Shown: positions 24,396 to 34,085 of the stretch, piece by piece
How the letters are laid out: each line of letters starts with the position of its first letter
Position numbering within the stretch: position 1 is the stretch's first letter
Source: an uncultured Bacteroidota bacterium
Lineage (GTDB): Bacteria > Bacteroidota > Bacteroidia > Chitinophagales > Chitinophagaceae
DNA: 41,707 nt
Direction: 5' to 3'
NCBI GenBank assembly: GCA_903831935.1
Contig: CAIKZP010000062.1
Span: 1-41,707 of the forward strand
The notes under the pieces: generated by a model
Told to the model about the DNA's origin: nothing
Database searches by the model: none
Seen by the model: the letters and a program-made list of their open reading frames with translations, nothing else
Position numbers and translations under genes: made by a program

Positions 24396-26042
24396 TAAAC
24401 TCACACCTCTTTTCCAAGGAATGAAATCGTCTTGACCATGAATCACTGCACTAACTTTAGTAGTACCGCTAGCTACACCAATTAAGTATTCAAAAATTCT
24501 TTCGCCTGCAGCTTCAATAGTTTCTTCTCCGTCAATAATAGTTCCAGTATTAATATCAATAATATCTGGCATTCTATTTTTTAAAGCAGTGTTAGATGAA
24601 AGTTTTACAACCGGACAAATTGGGTTACCTGTTGGCGTTCCAAGACCTGTAGTAAATAAAACAACAGTAGCACCAGATGCAACTTCGGCTGTGGTTGATT
24701 CAACATCATTACCCGGAGTGCATAATAAGTTCAAACCTTTTTTAGTTACTTTTTCTGTATAATCTAATACATCAGTCACTGGAGAAGTACCGCCTTTTTT
24801 AGCAGCCCCTGCAGACTTTATGGCGTCGGTAATTAAACCATCTTTGATATTTCCAGGAGATGGATTCATATAAAAACCACTACCTGCGTCTTCTGCTTTT
24901 TGGTTATATACTTTCATCAAATCCATGAAACGAATAGCATTTGCTTCGGTATCACAACGATCACTCAATTCTTGTTCTACACCACACAATTCTGGAAACT
25001 CCGATAGTATTACTGTTCCACCTAAAGCCACTAATAAATCTGAAGTATATCCAATGACGGGGTTTGCAGAGATTCCAGAAAAGCCATCTGAACCTCCACA
25101 TTCTAAACCAATCACTATTTTATTTAGGGGAGCCGCTGCACGTTCTTGTTGATTGGCAATAGATAATCCTGTAAATGTTTGCTTGATTGCTGTTGCTAAT
25201 AAATTAGTTTCAGTGCCTGCTTTTTGTTGTTCCAAAATATACAATGGTCGATCGTAATTAGGAATACGTTTATTGATTTCGTCTTGCAGCATTGACACTT
25301 GTGCATTCTGGCAACCTAAACTTAATACAGTAGCACCAGCGCAATTAGGATGGGTAATATAACCTGCTAACAAAGCACACAATGCTTGCGCATCAGATCT
25401 TACACCACCGCAACCGCCATCGTGCGATAAAAATTTTATCCCATCAATATTTTTAAACAATGGTTCTTTGCCTTGCAATAAAACTGCTTCTTCAAAAATA
25501 GTTTCTTCAATAGATGCGCCCGAACGATATGATTGCGCTAATTGCTGCGTAAACTGATGGTATTTTTTAGGACGAGCATAGCCCAATTCTTCTAATAATG
25601 CTTCTTTTAAAACATCAATATTTCTATTTTCACAAAATACCAAAGGAACAACCAACCAATAATTACCTGTACCCACACTGCCATCATTTCTATGGTATCC
25701 TAAAAATTTGCGATCCTTCCATTTGTCTATAGAAGGCAACTGCCAAGCTGTTCTTCTTTCACCTAGTTTAAATCCATCGGATGCATGTCGGATATTTTCT
25801 GTAGCAATTCTTACACCTACTGGTAAATCAATTTTTGCTTTTCCTACCAATACGCCATACATGATAATATCTTCATCTTTGGCAATTGCTACTGTAGTAA
25901 ATTTGTGTTTAGCTGCTATAGGCTCCAATAGCACATAATCAATGCCATTATAAGTAACTCTTTGCCCTTCAGACAAATCTTGTAGCGCTACTAAAACGTT
26001 ATCGTTAGGATGAACTTTTAAAATTTTATTTTTCTCCGCCAT
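24393..26042 (-). CDS. uxaA: Altronate dehydratase
   Basis: Dehydrates D-altronate to 2-keto-3-deoxygluconate. 549 residues: N-terminal SAF domain (HPNDNVLVALQDLSEGQRV at 11-29) and the C-terminal UxaA dehydratase domain. Seen: GYHRNDGSVGTGNYW, FLSHDGGCGG, THPNCAGATVLSLGCQ and LECGGSDGFSGISANP; His/Cys-rich loops fit the Fe/Mn-dependent active site of the family. Full length for a one-piece UxaA. It lies 10 bases after uxaB. Confidence 0.95.
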   Translation of the reverse strand: MAEKNKILKVHPNDNVLVALQDLSEGQRVTYNGIDYVLLEPIAAKHKFTTVAIAKDEDIIMYGVLVGKAKIDLPVGVRIATENIRHASDGFKLGERRTAWQLPSIDKWKDRKFLGYHRNDGSVGTGNYWLVVPLVFCENRNIDVLKEALLEELGYARPKKYHQFTQQLAQSYRSGASIEETIFEEAVLLQGKEPLFKNIDGIKFLSHDGGCGGVRSDAQALCALLAGYITHPNCAGATVLSLGCQNAQVSMLQDEINKRIPNYDRPLYILEQQKAGTETNLLATAIKQTFTGLSIANQQERAAAPLNKIVIGLECGGSDGFSGISANPVIGYTSDLLVALGGTVILSEFPELCGVEQELSDRCDTEANAIRFMDLMKVYNQKAEDAGSGFYMNPSPGNIKDGLITDAIKSAGAAKKGGTSPVTDVLDYTEKVTKKGLNLLCTPGNDVESTTAEVASGATVVLFTTGLGTPTGNPICPVVKLSSNTALKNRMPDIIDINTGTIIDGEETIEAAGERIFEYLIGVASGTTKVSAVIHGQDDFIPWKRGVSL

Positions 26043-26052
26043 TTTTCATTTT

Positions 26053-27561
26053 TTATGGGTGCAAAGTTGCGCAAATTTGTTCAATATTCTTGTTATTAAA
26101 ATTCGCTACCATTTTAACAAGGTCAGCACAAAACCTTGGTATTAGCAACAAGTCTTCTCCCCAAATAGAGGTATCACTTAAAATAGCTGCAATGGATGCT
26201 GAAATGATTGGTAATTGCCAATATTGGTGAAGCAATGCTGCTTTTTCATCTGTGATAGCATATCTATTAGCGCCAATAGTTCGCTCATAGAAGCCTTCTG
26301 AAGTTTTTACAGATTGCATAAATAAAATATATGCAGCAAATCCAAAAAGCATTAATGAAGGTTCTTGTGTATTTGAGGCATAGTGTTTTTTTATTAACGG
26401 CAAATTACGCATGGCCATTTTTAAACTAAACTGTGCGCTAATATTAATCCATTTGTGTTCTATGAAAGGATTTCTAAAACGATCTATTACATTATTTGCA
26501 AAACTGGTGGCATCTTGCTCAGATATTAAATTGCCCACTAATAATGGCTTTATTTCTTGTAACATTAAATCGGTTACATATTTGCGAAAATAGCCCGCAT
26601 CCATTGCTTCGCGAACAGTTTGAAAACCCGCTAAAATAGCTACACCACAAGAAAAAGTATGCGTTGCGTTAAGTAAACGCAATTTTATTTCTTTGAATTT
26701 TTGAATATCATCGGCCAACTTAACACCTTCATTCACTTGACTAAATGATAAGATTGATTTACTGCGTGCTTGTGAAGTTTCAATAGCCCATAATGAATAG
26801 GGTTCAGACATTATCATCAAATTATCTATATAGCCAAGTTCCTTTTCGGCTACCTCTTTTTCCTTTGCGGCTAACATGCCTGGCACAATTCTATCCACCA
26901 AAGAATTACAAAAATCATTTGATTCATTCAGCCAGTTTATAAAAGCTTTCTCTAACTGATTAAATTCAGCTAGTTCTAAAACAATTGACTTTAGCAGACT
27001 GCCATTGTTTGAAATTAATTCTGTAGGAACAATCACCATTCCGGCATCGGCAGCTCCTTTAAAATATTGGTATCGCTTATATAAAAAAGCCAATAATTTT
27101 CCAGGAAAAGAAGCGGGTGGATTATTGCTGATTGATTCTTTGGTTAAACTTATACCAACTTCGGTAGTGTTTGATAAAACAATTTGAAGTAATGGATTTT
27201 CAGCGCAAGTTAAAACACTATCCCATTGTGTTTGGGCGGTTAAAACCCTGCTTATAGAGGCATTGATACTATTGTTTTCAACCTTAACTCCATTTTCAAA
27301 TCCACGAGTTAAAATAGTGTATAAATTATTTTGTTGTTCAAAAGCATCAGTTGTGCCAGTATCTGTTGATTTTACCACAACTACCCTTCCATTGAATACG
27401 CCTTTTTTATTTGCTTGATCAATATAAAAATCTGGTAAGCCTCTTAATAATACACCTGTTCCAAATTGCAAAACTCTTTCTGGCAAAGCCAAGTTTTCTG
27501 CAGAGGGAATAGATATACCTGCAGTATTTATCGACCTTAATTTTTCTACACTCAACAACAT
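26053..27561 (-). CDS. uxaB: Tagaturonate reductase (altronate oxidoreductase)
   Basis: NADH-dependent reduction of D-tagaturonate to D-altronate. 502 residues, polyol-specific long-chain (mannitol) dehydrogenase family. Seen: the N-terminal nucleotide-binding start LQFGTGVLLRGLPDFYID, VVVKSTDTGT, and the catalytic pattern K-x4-N-x2-H in IKLRLLNATHTFSCG. UxaB rather than UxuB because of its length, its LQFGTGVLLRG motif and the neighbouring uxaC and uxaA. It is fourth in the unit that begins with the CE12-GH28 gene. Confidence 0.94.
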   Translation of the reverse strand: MLLSVEKLRSINTAGISIPSAENLALPERVLQFGTGVLLRGLPDFYIDQANKKGVFNGRVVVVKSTDTGTTDAFEQQNNLYTILTRGFENGVKVENNSINASISRVLTAQTQWDSVLTCAENPLLQIVLSNTTEVGISLTKESISNNPPASFPGKLLAFLYKRYQYFKGAADAGMVIVPTELISNNGSLLKSIVLELAEFNQLEKAFINWLNESNDFCNSLVDRIVPGMLAAKEKEVAEKELGYIDNLMIMSEPYSLWAIETSQARSKSILSFSQVNEGVKLADDIQKFKEIKLRLLNATHTFSCGVAILAGFQTVREAMDAGYFRKYVTDLMLQEIKPLLVGNLISEQDATSFANNVIDRFRNPFIEHKWINISAQFSLKMAMRNLPLIKKHYASNTQEPSLMLFGFAAYILFMQSVKTSEGFYERTIGANRYAITDEKAALLHQYWQLPIISASIAAILSDTSIWGEDLLLIPRFCADLVKMVANFNNKNIEQICATLHP

Positions 27562-27598
27562 TGATTCCTTTTTTTAAAACTACTTTATTTTAAATTTT

Positions 27599-29656
27599 TT
27601 ACCGTCCTGTGCCATCCTTCCATTTAGGATAATCTGTATTTAATAAATTTGCAGGCCAAGTGCCATACCAAGCATAGCCATTGCGTCTTTCGTATTCAAT
27701 TTCGCTAACCGCATATTTTTTTATACTATCTCTTCCACTAAACATTGGGCGATTGCTACCAATTTCATAAAACCTAGCCCAAACTATTGATGTTGCATCT
27801 GCTACCACTACTCTGTCTTTCCCTTTTGGCTGGCTCGCATCAGGCATGTCAACAAATTTGATTCCTTTAATTGCAACAAGTTTAAACCATTCAACAGCAG
27901 CATCTACGGCTAGTTTCACTTGCGTAGAAGGATTTTTTATGCGCATTAAAAAACGTACTATACCAACAGATTCACTGCCACTTAAAGAAACCAATTCGAA
28001 CTTTCTAGCCATTTCTGGCAACAAGGTTGTAGGATTATACTGTGCACACCAAACTGTTAATTTACCACCAACTTTTATTTGCGTATTGAGTATACATTGA
28101 ATGCCTTTTTCAACCGCATTTTTTGAACCAAGTATTAATGAAGGACTCACTAATTCAAAATCATTTTTTTGCTCAGCAATATCTGCAAGGATATTTAATA
28201 CATTTATCATTGCATTATCGTTGTAGGTGATTTGTGCACGATATAAACTAGCATCAGGATAATACTGCGGCCATCCACCATTTTTATTTTGGGCAATTAA
28301 ACAATACGCAATCCCTTTTTCGGCGGCTTGTAAATAGCGAATATTATTTGTTGCTCGATATGCTTTTACCAAGTAACGTATTTCTTTGGATGTTGCTTCG
28401 TTATCTATTGTAGCATCTTTGTGTAAAGAGTCTGCTATAATTCTTGCTGCATCATTTGCTGATAGTGATAAATGATAATCAACTTTAATCTCATTTACTG
28501 CTTTAGGCCATCCCCCAATTGCTCTTTGGTAAACCAACATTCTTTCTGCAACGCTATCAACGATTGGATTATTTATTTTCTTTGATTGAACCGATTGAAT
28601 AACTGTTATAGGATCTGTAAGTGTAGATACTTGTATATTTTCTGGCTGCCATTTTCCTTCAAAAGTCCAACTAGCATTAATTGTTGTTGGCTTTGGCGCC
28701 CCAGCTGCTTGTTGTAAATTATTGGCAAACCAAGCATAATCTCCACCATCTTTATGGCAATTATAAAAATAAACACGATGCCCCCATTGCAATATATTTT
28801 GTGGCTTAGAAGGATTTAAATAAATAGGCGTATCAGCCATATTTTTTGCAAAAGAACAATTCAATAAATAAAACTGTGCATCTCTATGGTAGCGTCCTAA
28901 TTTAAATCCGTCTTCTCCTTTAAATACACAATTTTTTAAAACTGTTTTCGAAGACTCAATAGCTGATCCGTCGTGCCAAATGGCTGCAGTATTTCCATGG
29001 GCATAAAACACACAATTTTCGGCATAAGCCCATCCTCTAGGACAATAAAAATCTACGCCTCCTTCCATCTCACAATTTTTAAAATAAAATTGTCCGGCAG
29101 ATGTATTCCATGGGCTAACAGTGTCTCCGCCATAGGCTTTAAAAACACAGTCACGGGCAATTAGGCGGGTAGTATTAAACGTTCTTAATGCCATTTGATG
29201 ACTATTGCGCTTAACCGTTTTAAAAGGATTCAAACTGTCTTTAGGGCAATCAATATGCAAATCATTTTTTAACTCAAACCCAAAATCATTGGAGATGGTT
29301 AATTTTTCGAGGATAATATCGGATCCATTAATATTTACTGTTGCCGTTCCCCAATCTGTGGGATTTTCACAACGCCAAATATCCCTTGCTTGTGTAAATA
29401 CAATTTGTGTATTTGCTTTGTCTTCTCCAACTAATGCTACAAAGTTTTTATCGATAAATATCTTTTCTCTGTAAATACCTTTTTTAATAAAAATGGTTCT
29501 GTAAGTTGTAGCATTTTCTGGTAAACTATTTATAGCCGCCTGAATACTTGTAAAATTACCATGGCCATTTATATCAACCACAATTGGCTGATGATTTGCC
29601 TGTGCAAAAAAACCAAAAAAACTAAATAAAATAATTAACCGAGTACGAATCTGCAT
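27599..29656 (-). CDS. Divergent pectin methylesterase (CE8) - pectate lyase (PL10) fusion
   Basis: Secreted 685-residue protein (signal peptide ending near AQA, residue 20). Residues about 24-340 form a right-handed beta-helix of CE8 type (VDINGHGNFTSIQAAINSLP); residues about 365-685 are a PL10 pectate lyase with IGGWPKAV, NGGWPQYYPD, ITYNDNAMINVL and ARKFELVSL. The CE8 half keeps Asp178, Asp202 and Arg255 at the catalytic positions (GGDTV, VDFYCP, LGRYH), but the usual GYQDT Gln is Gly and the usual LGRPW Trp is His257. It may act on an unusual ester or be a binding helix. The PL10 half looks intact. It is third in its unit and a paralogue of the protein at 37435-39543. Confidence 0.85.
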   Translation of the reverse strand: MQIRTRLIILFSFFGFFAQANHQPIVVDINGHGNFTSIQAAINSLPENATTYRTIFIKKGIYREKIFIDKNFVALVGEDKANTQIVFTQARDIWRCENPTDWGTATVNINGSDIILEKLTISNDFGFELKNDLHIDCPKDSLNPFKTVKRNSHQMALRTFNTTRLIARDCVFKAYGGDTVSPWNTSAGQFYFKNCEMEGGVDFYCPRGWAYAENCVFYAHGNTAAIWHDGSAIESSKTVLKNCVFKGEDGFKLGRYHRDAQFYLLNCSFAKNMADTPIYLNPSKPQNILQWGHRVYFYNCHKDGGDYAWFANNLQQAAGAPKPTTINASWTFEGKWQPENIQVSTLTDPITVIQSVQSKKINNPIVDSVAERMLVYQRAIGGWPKAVNEIKVDYHLSLSANDAARIIADSLHKDATIDNEATSKEIRYLVKAYRATNNIRYLQAAEKGIAYCLIAQNKNGGWPQYYPDASLYRAQITYNDNAMINVLNILADIAEQKNDFELVSPSLILGSKNAVEKGIQCILNTQIKVGGKLTVWCAQYNPTTLLPEMARKFELVSLSGSESVGIVRFLMRIKNPSTQVKLAVDAAVEWFKLVAIKGIKFVDMPDASQPKGKDRVVVADATSIVWARFYEIGSNRPMFSGRDSIKKYAVSEIEYERRNGYAWYGTWPANLLNTDYPKWKDGTGR

Positions 29657-29678
29657 GATCTTAATAAGAATATTGAAA

Positions 29679-31604
29679 CTATTTATTACTTGTCTTTACT
29701 GGTACTTGTTTAACCAACCATTTCACTAAATCATTCGCGGCTCTAGCATTTTCGTAGTCCATTGGAATTTTTCGTCCATCGGTATATTCGTTATACAACC
29801 AAGGATCTCCAGTAGCAAAAACGGTTCCTTTACCTATTTTGGCTACAGCAAAAACAACAACTTCATTTTTTTGTAAGAATGATTTAGCTGGCGTTTTTAA
29901 AGTAATAGAACAGATTTCTTTTTGATAGATTTTTTTTACACTAGGTAGAATGGCATTTCCTGAAGGAATTTCAACAGCACCTGTAGGATAATCGGATCCA
30001 ATAACACGATTATAACTGTCTTCGTTAAAATGCATACCAAACTTACCTGCTAATAAATTAAAATGTTCAAATTCTGTATTGCCTTTGTCGTTGTGAAACA
30101 AAACCAACACACCTCCTGCTTTTACCCAATTATACACTGCTGTAGCATCATTGGCTTGTACATAATTAGGATGTGGATTGTCTGCAATATTATCTGCGTC
30201 AACAATAAAATAGATATCTGTATTTGCTAAGTTTTTAGCAGTAGGTGCTTCACTTAAAGTTTTTGTTTGAACACCATTTTGATTAAAAATATTTCCTAAA
30301 AAAGAGAATCCACTACTTTGAAATTCTTCCCATTTGTAATGAAATGGTTTTAAATTTCCTTTGCTATCTTTTTTACGTTCTGCATTATAATAATCATCTA
30401 GTAAAACAGTTTTCCCTTTGCCAAGTTTCACACTTGCAATCAATTCCATTTCGTTAGCCGCTTGAATAAATGCACCAACACCTTTTTGGTCATTTAAAAC
30501 AATTTTCTCGCGCATATAATATTCATAACTACCATCACGATATGGATTGCCACCTAAACCACTCACACTAACAGTTCCATTTAAATTTGTTTGCCCATTA
30601 GCACCCGTTTCTACAAATTTTTTCAGGATTGCATCGTACGCCTTTTTTGCATTTTCTAAATAGCTTGCAGGTAAGTAGCCAAGCCTAACACCTTTTGCCA
30701 TAGTATATACAAACATGCAAGCAGCAGATGCTTCGAAATAATTTCCTGGACCATTTGGCTTGTCTAAAATATCATACCACAAACCAGATTTTGCATCTTG
30801 TACTTTTTTAATGGCTACTGCATATCGATTAAGAATAGCAATGATGGAATCTTTATTATGATTAGTTGCAGGAAAATTTTCTAATACATCTACCAATGCT
30901 GCACCATACCAACCCATGGCTCTTCCCCAAAAATTGGGAGAATTACCTGTTTGCTGGTTGGCCCATTTTTGTTGTTTGCTTTCATCCCATCCATGGTATA
31001 ATAAACCTGTTTTGGAATCGCGTGCATGTTTTTCCATCCAAATAAATTGGTGGGCAATATCATTGAAAGCAGCCGTGTCATTAAAGCTTACTGCATATTC
31101 GGTATAAAAAGGCTCACCCATATACAATCCGTCTAACCACATTTGATTTGGATAGATTTTTTTATGCCAGAACCCGCCTTCGTTGGTACGAGGTTGTGTT
31201 CGCAATTGTTCTCTTAGTGTTTCAACTGCCTTTCTATATTTTTCTTTAGCAGTTACATTGTAAAGAATTAATAAAATTCTTCCGCAAAGAATATTGTCAA
31301 TATTATGGTCTTCTTGCTTGTATGTTTTTATTTCGCCATTATCATTTACAAAAAAGTCCATACTCTTTTGCATGAAATTAAAATACTTAACATCTCCTGT
31401 TTTATACCAAAGCCCTTCAATTCCTTTTAATACAACGCCAAGGTCATAAGACCATTTTGCATTTTTAGCAGCATCTGTATTTAAAGAGTCTCTCTCCCTA
31501 GCAGTTTCAATAACTGTTGCAGCCATTTTTTCTGACCAAGACTGTGCTAACAAACTAGTTGTAAGCATTGTTAATAGGCAACCGAATAGAACTATTTTTT
31601 TCAT
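29679..31604 (-). CDS. Unsaturated rhamnogalacturonyl hydrolase (GH105) with C-terminal DUF4350-like domain
   Basis: Residues about 22-375 are an (alpha/alpha)6-barrel of the GH88/105 (YteR/RhiN) family, which hydrolyses the unsaturated uronate from lyase products. Seen: WSYDLGVVLKGIEGLW, NEGGFWHKKIYPNQMWLDGLYMG with catalytic Asp158, GWDESKQQKWANQQTGNSPNFWGRAMGWYG and PYRDGSYEYYM. Residues about 385-641 are an added domain (LLDDYYNAERKK, IYFIVDADN, VYNWVKAGGVLVLFHNDKGN, FATGDPWLYNEY) resembling the amidotransferase-like DUF4350 fold. Signal peptide ends near LLAQ (21). It lies 4 bases after the CE12-GH28 gene. Confidence 0.87.
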   Translation of the reverse strand: MKKIVLFGCLLTMLTTSLLAQSWSEKMAATVIETARERDSLNTDAAKNAKWSYDLGVVLKGIEGLWYKTGDVKYFNFMQKSMDFFVNDNGEIKTYKQEDHNIDNILCGRILLILYNVTAKEKYRKAVETLREQLRTQPRTNEGGFWHKKIYPNQMWLDGLYMGEPFYTEYAVSFNDTAAFNDIAHQFIWMEKHARDSKTGLLYHGWDESKQQKWANQQTGNSPNFWGRAMGWYGAALVDVLENFPATNHNKDSIIAILNRYAVAIKKVQDAKSGLWYDILDKPNGPGNYFEASAACMFVYTMAKGVRLGYLPASYLENAKKAYDAILKKFVETGANGQTNLNGTVSVSGLGGNPYRDGSYEYYMREKIVLNDQKGVGAFIQAANEMELIASVKLGKGKTVLLDDYYNAERKKDSKGNLKPFHYKWEEFQSSGFSFLGNIFNQNGVQTKTLSEAPTAKNLANTDIYFIVDADNIADNPHPNYVQANDATAVYNWVKAGGVLVLFHNDKGNTEFEHFNLLAGKFGMHFNEDSYNRVIGSDYPTGAVEIPSGNAILPSVKKIYQKEICSITLKTPAKSFLQKNEVVVFAVAKIGKGTVFATGDPWLYNEYTDGRKIPMDYENARAANDLVKWLVKQVPVKTSNK

Positions 31605-31608
31605 ATGG

Positions 31609-33951
31609 TTATTTTATTGAAATACTTGAAGCGTCTGCACCAAATTGAATTTCTGATTTAGTGTTTGCTTTTGATGCATCTGTATTGGTAATAATTATTT
31701 TGTTTGTTCTTACTCCTTGTGCTTGTAATAACAAAGAAGCAGGTGATGCATACTTTAATGCATTAATGAAAATCTGATCACTATTTAATGCATATACCAC
31801 CGGACTTGTTTTGGCACTTAAAATAGTGCTATTGCTCAAGTGAATTCCTGTTGCTTCTTGAATATCAATACCTTCTTTAGTTTGCATGGTTAAATGATCC
31901 ATCCAAACATTTTTTACATGCATTTCTGGAATACCGCGAATGAAAATGGCTTTTGATGCGCCATTACAAGTGATATTAGTAAAATGAAAGTTTTGAAACT
32001 GAGGTGTGCCTTCATTAACAGGCAATAATTCAACAACAGGTGGCTCTCTTTTTTCGCCAGCTAATACTACTGGGTCTTTTGCCATATAATACATGTCGAA
32101 CAAAATAGCTTCTGCTGCAATGTCTTTCATGTTAATATTATTGGCGTAGATATTTTCAACCATTCCACCTCTGCCACGGGTTGTTTTAAAACGTAATCCA
32201 ATATCAGTTCCTATGAATGTGCAATTCCCAACAAATAAATTTTTTGCACCGCCACTCATTTCACTACCTATTACAAAACCGCCGTGTGCATGATAAACGG
32301 TACAATTATTTACAATTAGGTTTTCTGTTGGCATGCCTCTTTTTCTACCGTCTTCGTCTCTGCCAGATTTAATAGTAATGCCATCATCTCCAGTATCAAA
32401 AACGCAATCTTCTAACAAAATATTTTTGCAACTTTCTAAATCAATTGCGTCGGTATTGGCGCCATAAGATGGATTTTTTACTTTCAATCCACGAACAGTT
32501 ATTTGATCACTCATTAAAATATGCGTAGTCCAAGCTGGTGAGTTTTCGAAAGTGACGCCTTCAATTAAAATATGTTTTGAATTAGCAATGCGAATCATAT
32601 TAGGACGAAGAAAATCTTTGATGCCTTCAAAATCTTTTAAGGTTTTACCATCAGTTAACTTGCCAATATTTTTTTCGGTAGATGCTTTAATTGCGGCAAC
32701 TGATGGATACCAAGTTCTTTTATCTTCTGTTATTGCACCTCCGTATAAAATTGGATGATTCTTCCATTCTGTTTCGGTAAGTTTGTCTTTTTTAATTGGA
32801 CGCCAGAACAAACCATTGCCATTTATAATACCCGATCCTGTGATTGCAATATTCTCAACACCTTCAGCAGTTACTGGAGATTGACATCTAGCAGCATCTA
32901 CACCTTCAAAAGAAGAAACCACTAATGGATATTGATTAAAATCTTTGGTAAATATTACCAATGCACCTTTTGCAAGATATAAGTTGATATTGCTTTTAAG
33001 TGTAATTGGGCCTGTAAGCCAAGAGCCAGCAGGAATACAAACAGCACCACCACCTTTTTTGCTTACTGCTTCAATTGTATTATTGATAGCTACAGTATTT
33101 AAAGTTAACCCATCACCAATTGCACCAAACTGAACAATTGATGTAGTATCTCTTTTAAAATGTGGCTCATAAACAATAGGTAATTCAAAACTGAATTTTC
33201 CTGCAAAACCAGATGGTTTTAAAAATTGCTCTAATGGCAAATGCTGCGCAGCAATCGATTGACAAACAAGCGAAGCCATACTTGTTGCTCCATAAGTACT
33301 AAAATGCGTATTGTCTTCATCTTTACCTTTGTAATTTTTAAAATGACCGGGGGGGATATTTAAAAATATTTTTTTACTTCCTTCTACACCTTGTGCAACA
33401 ATTAATGCTTCACTGCTTTTGTGTAAATCTATCATTGGAACTTTTAATAAACTTGCCACTTCTTTTACAACGCCTGGATAGTCGCCATGTTGGTCTATAA
33501 ATAATCCCTTCTCATCGAACTTCCTGCGCATTACAGGTGTAATTAAAATAGGATTACCACCTTTGCTTCTCACATCATTTACAAATTTTATTAGGTTTGT
33601 TTTGTATAAACCATGGGCTGGTGCAGAACGATTAGAATCTTCTAGTTTTTGATCATTGTGTCCGAATTGAATCAACACATAATCGCCTTTTTTTAATCTG
33701 TTCATTACGGTATCCCATTTGCCTTCTTTAATAAAGCTCTTGGTACTTCTTCCATTCAATGCATGGTTTTGGAAGCTAATATTTTGTGTAAAGAATTGAG
33801 GAAACAATTGCCCCCAACCACGTTCGGGATTCTCGTCTAATGGCTTATCTGCCATTGTGGAATCTCCTACTAAAAAAACGGTAATATTCCGCTCGGGAAT
33901 GGCAAAACCGCATACCGCTAATACAAACAACAAAATGGCAATTCGCTTCAT
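31609..33951 (-). CDS. Rhamnogalacturonan acetylesterase (CE12) - polygalacturonase (GH28) fusion
   Basis: Secreted 780-residue bifunctional enzyme. Residues 22-245 are an SGNH esterase of family CE12: GDST with Ser31, FGHND at 96-100 and the Asp213/His216 pair in DNTHFSTYG. Residues about 272-745 are a GH28 beta-helix: NTDAID with Asp501, GDD with Asp522 and Asp523, AHGG with His556 and RFK (Arg587, Lys589), the four GH28 signature blocks. Deacetylation plus hydrolysis of (rhamno)galacturonan in one polypeptide fits a pectin locus. It is the first gene of the seven-gene unit, divergent from lacI. Confidence 0.92.
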   Translation of the reverse strand: MKRIAILLFVLAVCGFAIPERNITVFLVGDSTMADKPLDENPERGWGQLFPQFFTQNISFQNHALNGRSTKSFIKEGKWDTVMNRLKKGDYVLIQFGHNDQKLEDSNRSAPAHGLYKTNLIKFVNDVRSKGGNPILITPVMRRKFDEKGLFIDQHGDYPGVVKEVASLLKVPMIDLHKSSEALIVAQGVEGSKKIFLNIPPGHFKNYKGKDEDNTHFSTYGATSMASLVCQSIAAQHLPLEQFLKPSGFAGKFSFELPIVYEPHFKRDTTSIVQFGAIGDGLTLNTVAINNTIEAVSKKGGGAVCIPAGSWLTGPITLKSNINLYLAKGALVIFTKDFNQYPLVVSSFEGVDAARCQSPVTAEGVENIAITGSGIINGNGLFWRPIKKDKLTETEWKNHPILYGGAITEDKRTWYPSVAAIKASTEKNIGKLTDGKTLKDFEGIKDFLRPNMIRIANSKHILIEGVTFENSPAWTTHILMSDQITVRGLKVKNPSYGANTDAIDLESCKNILLEDCVFDTGDDGITIKSGRDEDGRKRGMPTENLIVNNCTVYHAHGGFVIGSEMSGGAKNLFVGNCTFIGTDIGLRFKTTRGRGGMVENIYANNINMKDIAAEAILFDMYYMAKDPVVLAGEKREPPVVELLPVNEGTPQFQNFHFTNITCNGASKAIFIRGIPEMHVKNVWMDHLTMQTKEGIDIQEATGIHLSNSTILSAKTSPVVYALNSDQIFINALKYASPASLLLQAQGVRTNKIIITNTDASKANTKSEIQFGADASSISIK

Positions 33952-33957
33952 TTTAAT

Positions 33958-33968
33958 ACGATCGTTTT
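33958..33968. promoter_or_regulatory. Weak LacI-type half operator near the CE12-GH28 start
   Basis: ACGATCGTTTT contains the palindrome ACGATCGT and the ATCGTTT core seen in the two stronger operators, but lacks the flanking ACGCA/TGCGT. It lies 7 bases upstream of the CE12-GH28 ATG, where a bound repressor would block transcription. Confidence 0.3.
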
Positions 33969-34034
33969 AAGTTAATGTCATTGAATATTTGCTCCTTTTA
34001 GAGAACTTAGTCATTTTAATATTCAGATCTACAA

Positions 34035-34064
34035 CAATGCTACATAGTAATTGACGAAGCCAAC
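34035..34064 (-). promoter_or_regulatory. Candidate promoter of the pectin-degradation unit
   Basis: On the minus strand, GTTG (reverse of 34061-34064) and TAGCATTG (reverse of 34035-34042) are separated by 18 bases, each one base off the Bacteroidota TTTG / TAnnTTTG consensus. Transcription would start near 34028, about 77 bases before the ATG. Confidence 0.3.
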
Positions 34065-34085
34065 CCTAATTTGGCTTATTTTTTT
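34057..34085 (+). terminator. Hairpin plus T-run in the lacI upstream region
   Basis: AAGCCAA (34057-34063) and TTGGCTT (34071-34077) form a 7-bp stem with a seven-base loop, followed by ATTTTTTT. It looks like a plus-strand intrinsic terminator lying upstream of lacI and directly before the operator; it could insulate lacI or attenuate a transcript starting further left. Confidence 0.35.
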
